NCBI GenBank assembly: GCA_017380955.1
Contig: JAFOCZ010000040.1
Coordinates: forward strand, 1-19,978
Source of the DNA: Alistipes sp.
GTDB taxonomy: Bacteria > Bacteroidota > Bacteroidia > Bacteroidales > Rikenellaceae
DNA length: 19,978 nt
Direction: 5' to 3'
Part shown: positions 14,921 to 19,978 of the stretch, piece by piece
Numbering within the stretch: position 1 is the first letter of the stretch
How the letters are laid out: the number at the start of each line of letters is the position of its first letter
Program-made: the position numbers and the translations under genes
The notes under the pieces: model-generated
Databases searched by the model: none
Seen by the model: the letters and a program-made list of their open reading frames with translations, nothing else
What the model was told of the DNA's origin: nothing

Positions 14921-15657
14921 TACTCGCCGATACGCTGACGTACCACCTCAAAGAGCATAATAGCCGCTGCGGCAGATACGTTCAACGACTCCGTGCGACC
15001 GATAAGCGGAATTGCCAACTGCTCGTCGCAGAGTTTCAAAACCTCCTTTGAGATACCCTTATCCTCAGCGCCCATAACAATCACCGTAGGCTTGCGGAAG
15101 TCGGCATCGTAGAGCAACTTACGACTCTTCTCTGTTGCTGCCACAATCTGGAAACCCTCGGTTTGTAGAGCCTTCAGCGTGTTGCGGATAGAGCCTACAC
15201 GGCAAACAGGGATGTTGTTTAGCGCACCTGCCGAAGAGCGAATAGCATCGCCATTTACCGGTGCAGAGTTCTTCAACGGAGTGATAAGGCCGTGAGCACC
15301 AGCGCACTCTGCAGAACGTGCTATACCGCCGAAGTTACGAACGTCGGTAACGCCGTCAAATACCACGATAAGTGGTGTCTCATCCTCGGGAACACGAGCC
15401 AGAATATCCTCCACCGATACGTAGTCGATAGCGGCCATCTGCGCTACAACACCCTGGTGGTTACCGCGTGTCAGGCGGTTTAACTTCTCGATAGGTACCT
15501 CCTGCCAGCATAGGTGGTGGCGTGCCATAAGGTCCTTGAGGTCGTTCATCAACGCACCCTCAGCGCCCTTCTTAATGTAGATTCGCTCTATCTGCTTGCG
15601 AGCCTCGATAGCCTCGGCAACAGGGCGAATACCAAAAATAATATTCTCCTTCTCCAT
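14920..15657 (-). CDS. rlmB: 23S rRNA (guanosine-2'-O-)-methyltransferase RlmB, TrmH family
   Basis: This SPOUT-class enzyme uses S-adenosylmethionine to methylate the 2'-O of a ribose in 23S rRNA. The 245-residue protein has the RNA-binding N-terminal domain (FGIRPVAEAIEARKQIERIYIKKG) and a C-terminal knot domain. The three SpoU motifs are present: NFGGIARSAECAG, VMGAEDKGIS and IGRTESLNVSAAAAIMLFE. The symbol rlmB is the best fit for the TrmH group with this N-terminal domain; other TrmH-family targets cannot be excluded. It starts 8 nt after the ABC-F stop and overlaps the next gene by one base, so it is part of an operon with a ribosome theme. Confidence 0.92.
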   Translation of the reverse strand: MEKENIIFGIRPVAEAIEARKQIERIYIKKGAEGALMNDLKDLMARHHLCWQEVPIEKLNRLTRGNHQGVVAQMAAIDYVSVEDILARVPEDETPLIVVFDGVTDVRNFGGIARSAECAGAHGLITPLKNSAPVNGDAIRSSAGALNNIPVCRVGSIRNTLKALQTEGFQIVAATEKSRKLLYDADFRKPTVIVMGAEDKGISKEVLKLCDEQLAIPLIGRTESLNVSAAAAIMLFEVVRQRIGE

Positions 15658-15665
15658 ATCTTCTT

Positions 15666-17603
15666 TTAACTTTGTTCGGTTATCTCCAACTCATACGAAG
15701 CCTTCTCCCACTCGTGCATAAGGTGGTCGTAGTGCTCCTTGAGTGCGTTATACTTTGCATAGTCATCGGCGTTGTACTCCGTAGCCACAGCAAAACGTGC
15801 GTCGTAATCGGCAATCTCCTTCTCGACCTTTGCCAACTCCTCCTCCACGCTCTCCACAGCCTTGCGGAGTTTGCGCACAAGTTTCTCCTGCTCCTTCTTC
15901 TGCTCATAGGATAGTTTTCCTGCTGCAGGGGTCTCCTCGCTCTTTGCTGCCTGTGTCGCAGGTTTGTCGTGACGCTCTATATCCTGCAACGACTCCACCT
16001 TGCGCTTCTCGAGGAAGTACCATATGTCGCCGAGATACTCCCTTACGCCACCATCGCGGAACTCATATATGCGGTCTACAAGACCATCCAAGAACTCACG
16101 GTCGTGCGATACTACTACCACCGTGCCGTCGAACTTCTGCAATGCATCCTTTAGGATATCCTTAGAGCGCATATCCATATGGTTGGTAGGCTCATCGAGT
16201 ACCAGAAGGTTGTATGGCTCAAGCATCAGACGTGCCATCGCCAGTCGTGAACGCTCACCACCCGACAGTACCTTCACCTTCTTGTCGATATCCTCGCCAC
16301 GGAACAAGAATGCTCCGAGGATATCTCTGAGGCGTGTGCGTACATCTCCCACAGCCACACGGTCGAGGGTGTCGAATACCGTAAACTCGCCATCCATCAG
16401 GTCATCCTGATTCTGTGCGTAGTAACCTATGTTTACATTAGCGCCAACCTTTATCTCGCCCTCCGTTGCCTCCAACTCGCCGATGAGCATACGGGCAAAT
16501 GTTGTCTTACCCTCGCCATTACGTCCTACGAGGGCAATCTTCTGACCGCGCTCTATGGTGAACTCCGCACCTGCGAAGATGCGCTTCTCGCCAAATGCCT
16601 TGCCAACGCCCTTGATGTCGGCAACAATCTGTCCCGAGCGTGGCGCTGGTGGGAACTTGATGTTCAGGCGTGACAAATCCTCCTCGTCAACCTCTATACG
16701 CTCCAACTTCTCGAGTTGCTTTACGCGCGACTGCACCTGGTTGCTCTTTGTAGGCTTGTAGCGGAACTTCTCGATAAACTCCTCGGTCTTCTCGATAAGG
16801 CGCTGCTGATTTTCATACGCCGCCATCTGCTGCTCACGGCGCTCGGCGCGTAGCACAACAAACTTCGAGTATGGAACTTTGTAGTCGTAGACCTTACCTA
16901 ACGACAACTCTATGGTGCGTGTGGTCACGTTGTCGAGGAATGCTCTATCGTGCGATATGAGCAACACCGCGCCATTATAGTTTTTGAGATACTCCTCGAG
17001 CCACTGAATACTCTCGATGTCGAGGTGGTTGGTAGGCTCATCGAGCAGGAATATAGAGGGTCGCTTCAGGAGCAACTTCGCCAACTCGATACGCATACGC
17101 CAGCCTCCCGAGAACTCGCGTGTGGGACGCTCAAAGTCTGTGCGCTTGAATCCCAAGCCGAGGAGCGTGCGCTCGATATCCGCCTCACGAGTGTCGCCAC
17201 CGAGGATATGATAACGGTCGTTAGCCACGCTGAGGCGATGTATCAACTCCTCATACTCGGCACTCTCGTAGTCGGTGCGCGATGCTATCTCGGCTGTTAG
17301 GCGCTCTATCTCTGCCTCTATGCGCAACACCTCGTCGAAGGCCTTTGCGGTCTCGGCAACGAGGGTCGTGGTATCTGCCACACGCATCTGCTGAGGTAGG
17401 TAGCCTATTGTGCACTCACCGTTTATGGTCACTGCACCCTCGGTGGGCTGCTGCTCGCCGGTTATGACACGTAGAAGCGTAGTCTTACCCGCGCCATTCT
17501 TACCCACAAGACCAATACGATCCTTTGGGTTAATCATAAACGATATGCCGTCAAAGAGTGTCCAGCCTCCGTAACTTATGGTAAGGTTGTCTAAGGAAAT
17601 CAC
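15666..17603 (-). CDS. ABC-F family ATPase
   Basis: This 645-residue soluble protein with two ABC domains and no membrane part belongs to the ABC-F class, which acts on the ribosome in translation or antibiotic protection. The first domain has Walker A GKNGAGKT (34-41), signature SGGW (165-168) and Walker B LLDEP (186-190). The tRNA-interaction linker of alternating charged helices spans about 240-320. The second has Walker A GRNGEGKT (360-367), signature SGGE (447-450) and Walker B VLDEP (468-472). The last 80 residues form a charged coiled coil, as in Uup-like ABC-F proteins. The start is a GTG at 17601-17603: an in-frame TAG is immediately upstream, and the MISLDNLTISYGG start is typical. 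Housekeeping role is more likely than resistance, but substrate specificity cannot be read. Confidence 0.93.
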   Translation of the reverse strand: MISLDNLTISYGGWTLFDGISFMINPKDRIGLVGKNGAGKTTLLRVITGEQQPTEGAVTINGECTIGYLPQQMRVADTTTLVAETAKAFDEVLRIEAEIERLTAEIASRTDYESAEYEELIHRLSVANDRYHILGGDTREADIERTLLGLGFKRTDFERPTREFSGGWRMRIELAKLLLKRPSIFLLDEPTNHLDIESIQWLEEYLKNYNGAVLLISHDRAFLDNVTTRTIELSLGKVYDYKVPYSKFVVLRAERREQQMAAYENQQRLIEKTEEFIEKFRYKPTKSNQVQSRVKQLEKLERIEVDEEDLSRLNIKFPPAPRSGQIVADIKGVGKAFGEKRIFAGAEFTIERGQKIALVGRNGEGKTTFARMLIGELEATEGEIKVGANVNIGYYAQNQDDLMDGEFTVFDTLDRVAVGDVRTRLRDILGAFLFRGEDIDKKVKVLSGGERSRLAMARLMLEPYNLLVLDEPTNHMDMRSKDILKDALQKFDGTVVVVSHDREFLDGLVDRIYEFRDGGVREYLGDIWYFLEKRKVESLQDIERHDKPATQAAKSEETPAAGKLSYEQKKEQEKLVRKLRKAVESVEEELAKVEKEIADYDARFAVATEYNADDYAKYNALKEHYDHLMHEWEKASYELEITEQS

Positions 17604-17617
17604 CTATATATACTTTT

Positions 17618-17722
17618 GAAGTGAAAAGTGAGAAGTGAAAGGTGAAAAGTAAGGAATATGTTTAATTAAAACTCGCGCGAAGCGCACCTAACTTTTCAGT
17701 TTTCAGTTTTAACCTTTCACTT
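17618..17722. repeat. Degenerate GTGAAAR repeats in inverted arrangement between rpe and the ABC-F gene
   Basis: From about 17618 to 17651 the plus strand carries several tandem copies of a GTGAAAAGT-like heptamer. The right side (17690-17722) carries the complementary CTTTTCAGTTTTCAGTTTTAACCTTTCAC run. AAGTGAAAGGT (17633-17643) is the exact reverse complement of ACCTTTCACTT (17712-17722). A GC-rich mini-stem GCGC-GAA-GCGC lies between. The whole gap can fold into a long imperfect hairpin at the 3' end of rpe and upstream of the ABC-F start. It may end or attenuate rpe transcription. Confidence 0.5.
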
Positions 17723-18375
17723 TATGAGTTAATCATATCTACAATAGCCTGCTCTGGGTCTGGCGCACCAAACACCGAACTTCCGGCAACCAAAGCCTCA
17801 GCACCAGCGTCGAAGAGCAGACGTGAGTTTGCGGCAGAGATACCACCATCCACCTCGATGATGAGATTCTCGAGACCCAACTCCTGCTTCTTCTTCGCCA
17901 AATACTCGCACTTGGCAATAGACGATGGCATAAACTTCTGACCTCCGAAGCCTGGCTCTACGCTCATAACGAGGATGAGGTCGAGTTGGTCGAGCCACTT
18001 ATCCAAAACCTCAGGCTCTGTGCCTGGCTTGATAGAGATACCCACCTTTGCACCAGCCTTGCGGATGAGGTCTATACACTCCTGGATGTTCTCCGTAGCC
18101 TCGTAGTGGAATGTCACATAGTCAGCGCCAGCCTCCACAAAGCGTGTTACATACTTCTCGGGTGCGGTAATCATAAGATGCACGTCGAGGACCTTCTCAG
18201 TACCCTTGCGAAGTGGCTTCATAAGGGGAAAACCGAACGAGATGTTTGGCACAAAAACACCATCCATAACATCCACGTGTACCCACTCAGCCTGCGAGCG
18301 ATTGAGCATCTCCATATCGCGGTTGAGGTTTCCAAAGTCGGCAGAAAGCACCGACGGAGCAATGATTCGTTTCAT
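17722..18375 (-). CDS. rpe: Ribulose-phosphate 3-epimerase
   Basis: The enzyme interconverts D-ribulose 5-phosphate and D-xylulose 5-phosphate in the pentose phosphate pathway. It is a 217-residue TIM barrel of normal length. Conserved points are APSVLSADFGNL (6-17), the metal- and acid-site region HVDVMDGVFVPNI (33-45, aspartates 35 and 38), the histidine in DVHLMI (66), the phosphate region MSVEPGFGGQKF and VDGGI, the second metal or catalytic aspartate site. The ATG at 18373-18375 follows a good promoter at 18450-18480. The 118-nt gap to the ABC-F gene is filled with a repeat. Confidence 0.97.
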   Translation of the reverse strand: MKRIIAPSVLSADFGNLNRDMEMLNRSQAEWVHVDVMDGVFVPNISFGFPLMKPLRKGTEKVLDVHLMITAPEKYVTRFVEAGADYVTFHYEATENIQECIDLIRKAGAKVGISIKPGTEPEVLDKWLDQLDLILVMSVEPGFGGQKFMPSSIAKCEYLAKKKQELGLENLIIEVDGGISAANSRLLFDAGAEALVAGSSVFGAPDPEQAIVDMINS

Positions 18376-18449
18376 AATATTTTTGTTTAAAAGTCTATGT
18401 CGAGTAGTGTGTGAGACAACGAAAAATTCCGTCTGTCGTTATTAACACA

Positions 18450-18480
18450 CAAAGGTATAAAAATTTCTGCAAAAAACAAA
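18450..18480 (-). promoter_or_regulatory. Bacteroidota-type promoter for rpe
   Basis: On the minus strand TTTG (18477-18480) and TACCTTTG (18450-18457) are 19 nt apart, a good match to the -33 and -7 consensus. The -7 box is about 75 nt before the rpe ATG. The gap 18376-18711 holds this promoter, the divergent one at 18652-18683, and otherwise no recognised feature. Confidence 0.65.
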
Positions 18481-18651
18481 TAGAACTTCTTCTGTCGTGG
18501 TGTAAAATGCGGAAAATCAGCGAGTTAAATATGCAGTCGCGTAACTGCTTGATTATCAGCACTATGAAAAATTGGCAAAATCACACTTGTTTAATGTACT
18601 GATATTCAGTGTGTTACAAAGTGCTTCGTGGAAAAATTTCAGCCTCAAAAA

Positions 18652-18683
18652 TTTGTTCGCTCTCATATTTGTTGCTAATTTTG
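18652..18683 (+). promoter_or_regulatory. Bacteroidota-type promoter for the tandem barrel genes
   Basis: TTTG at 18652-18655 and TAATTTTG at 18676-18683 are exactly 20 nt apart, a full match to the phylum consensus. The start codon at 18712 follows by 28 nt, so the leader is short. Confidence 0.75.
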
Positions 18684-18711
18684 CACTAACAGAAAACCTA
18701 AAACTTGCAGG

Positions 18712-19440
18712 ATGATGAAACGACTATTCTTGATTTTTACGAGCCTTGTGGCGATGATATTTATAATAGGTGCCTCGGATGCCTCGGCGCAGTATACCTA
18801 TAAGTTTTGCGACTCGCTCGGTGTCTACGAGGTGAAGTTTCGACCTCATAACCCCGATACTCGATTCAGTATCTCACACACCAAACCTCTTCTTCCGGGT
18901 ACTCACGACTTCCGGTTCTCTTTGGCGTGGGGCTCGCTGAATGGCTGGGGTGAGAATATCAACACGTCGGAGTCGATGGGGCAATTTGTTGACTTTGTAA
19001 ACTATTACCCCAGCAATGATCACTACTACACCTTTAACCTCGATTATGGTTATTGGGCGAAGGAGTGGCTCAGTGTGGGCGGTAACGTAACGTGGGTTAT
19101 GGGCGTGTGTAACGTCTACGAAAATGGGACTCATAAGCGTGTAGACCGCTTGCGTCAGGACTTTGTCTCTGTGATGCCTACATTCCGCTTTGCGTGGTTG
19201 CGCCGTGGTGTGGTGCAGATGTATTCGAGCATCGGTCTTGGTCTGGGCGTTGAGCGCTATAGGGCGTCGTATGCAGGTAGTGATAAAGTCTATAGGACCA
19301 ATTACTATTGCGCCTTTGACCTCAAGTTCCTCGGTCTGTCGGTAGGTCGCAAGTGGTTTGGATTTATGGAGTTGGGATATGGCTCGCGAGGTGTTATCAA
19401 CGCCGGCTTTGGATATAGGTTTAACGCAAAAACTAAATAG
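18712..19440 (+). CDS. Secreted beta-rich protein, probable outer-membrane beta-barrel (first of tandem pair)
   Basis: A 242-residue protein with a Sec signal peptide (MMKRLFLIFTSLVAMIFIIGASDASA, two adjacent start codons). The mature part has no membrane helix but many amphipathic beta-type segments (for example HDFRFSLAWGSLNGW and LSVGGNVTWVMGV). It ends in strands (GFMELGYGSRG then INAGFGYRF), as in small outer-membrane barrels. It has no lipobox. A related gene begins 2 nt after its stop and shares the segment WLRR..V.MYSS with it. The function is unknown. The last strand ends GYRFNAKTK rather than in the classic terminal aromatic residue, so the barrel assignment is inference. Confidence 0.75.
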   Translation: MMKRLFLIFTSLVAMIFIIGASDASAQYTYKFCDSLGVYEVKFRPHNPDTRFSISHTKPLLPGTHDFRFSLAWGSLNGWGENINTSESMGQFVDFVNYYPSNDHYYTFNLDYGYWAKEWLSVGGNVTWVMGVCNVYENGTHKRVDRLRQDFVSVMPTFRFAWLRRGVVQMYSSIGLGLGVERYRASYAGSDKVYRTNYYCAFDLKFLGLSVGRKWFGFMELGYGSRGVINAGFGYRFNAKTK

Positions 19441-19442
19441 CA

Positions 19443-19978
19443 ATGAAGCGTTTATATAGATATATTGTAGCGTGCATCGCGATGCTATGTGCGTTGCAGC
19501 AACTCTCGGCGCAGGAAACGGTCATTACCGACCAACTTATCTATGACCGTGTGTCGGGGTATATGGTCTCGGGAGATGTGGAGTTGTCGCAGATGACCGA
19601 GAATATCCGTTGGAATAACGATATTACGCTGTGGTACGGAGCGCCAGGCTTTATCTCTGAGGGGCTGCTCGGTAACCTCTTCTATGGGATTATGTATGAT
19701 GAGGATATAGATATGAGTGTTAGTGAAAGACTCAACGATTTGCGTATCAACAGAGGTCCGCGATACAAGTTTTCGACCATAGGTCTATGTTATGCTCGTC
19801 AGTTACGCCCCTGGTTCTCGTTAGGTGTTAAGAGTACCTTTGCGGCAATCTGGGAGTATAAGTACGATGTGTTTACCAATGAGCGACTTTATGATGATAA
19901 TGTCTACAACATATCTGCTATGTTCGACGCTCGCTTTAGTTGGTTGCGCCGTCATAGTGTCGAGATGTACTCATCCGT
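19443..19978 (+). CDS. Secreted beta-rich protein, paralogue of the upstream gene (partial, cut by window end)
   Basis: The ATG at 19443 lies 2 nt after the previous stop. The frame is open to the window edge (178 residues, ending at MYSS). It starts with a signal peptide (MKRLYRYIVACIAMLCALQQLSAQ) and continues with beta-type segments. Toward the end, ARFSWLRRHSVEMYSS aligns with FRFAWLRRGVVQMYSS in the upstream protein, and the preceding segments with WFSLGVKSTFAAIWEY also correspond. These two are diverged tandem duplicates and probably one operon. The 3' part is outside the window. Confidence 0.8.
   Translation, partial: MKRLYRYIVACIAMLCALQQLSAQETVITDQLIYDRVSGYMVSGDVELSQMTENIRWNNDITLWYGAPGFISEGLLGNLFYGIMYDEDIDMSVSERLNDLRINRGPRYKFSTIGLCYARQLRPWFSLGVKSTFAAIWEYKYDVFTNERLYDDNVYNISAMFDARFSWLRRHSVEMYSS

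Noticed and set aside
18411..18602. 63-codon plus-strand frame between rpe and the barrel genes
   Set aside because: It overlaps the rpe promoter, is AT-driven, and shows no motif or initiation signal.
1..19978. CRISPR array, tRNA genes, integrase or insertion sequence
   Set aside because: No spaced direct repeats, no tRNA T-arm and acceptor pattern, and no transposase or recombinase motif were seen on either strand.

Overview
The window looks like chromosomal core DNA from a member of the Bacteroidales (phylum Bacteroidota), possibly Rikenellaceae/Alistipes-like; the genus is an inference only. The evidence is: many promoters of the Bacteroidota type (TTTG, about 20 nt, TAnnTTTG); weak or absent Shine-Dalgarno sites; GAG-rich, mid-GC coding with AT-rich intergenic gaps; and protein families typical of the group. 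No tRNA, rRNA, CRISPR array, integrase or transposase was found.

Layout. 1-160: the end of an upstream transcription unit with a strong intrinsic terminator. 187-2413: a textbook promoter, a long TG-rich leader and a TPR/transmembrane/HTH protein that looks like a membrane-anchored regulator. 2499-4697: a uracil salvage pair, a uracil permease (uraA-like) converging on upp. The permease carries a one-base deletion near its N-terminus. 4836-7920: a 939-residue protein with a C-terminal AlbA_2 (Schlafen-like) domain and putative OB/S1-like segments, standing alone between hairpins. 7943-9688: phosphoglucomutase on the minus strand, divergent from dnaA (10072-11472). An AT-rich gap with one perfect DnaA box lies between them. 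11473-12148: a gene-free, repeat- and hairpin-rich stretch, part of which is a diverged copy of the gap downstream of the permease.

12149-12430: a small conserved cytoplasmic protein of unknown function, divergent from a plus-strand cluster of three: a zinc-ribbon/CD225-like membrane protein, ispE (4-nt overlap) and a small secreted protein. This cluster meets head-on, with no intervening base, a minus-strand cluster of rpe, an ABC-F ATPase, rlmB and a YgjP-like metallopeptidase. The last three are nearly contiguous and look co-transcribed. From 18652 to the end a consensus promoter drives two tandem, related, secreted beta-rich (probably outer-membrane) proteins, the second cut by the window edge.

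Most of the window is housekeeping: replication initiation, uracil salvage, hexose-phosphate interconversion, pentose phosphate, isoprenoid synthesis and ribosome maintenance. The parts that merit attention are the permease frameshift, the unusual AlbA_2 protein, the membrane-bound TPR-HTH protein with its odd leader, the CD225-like protein coupled to ispE, the interspersed repeat family and the tandem barrel pair.
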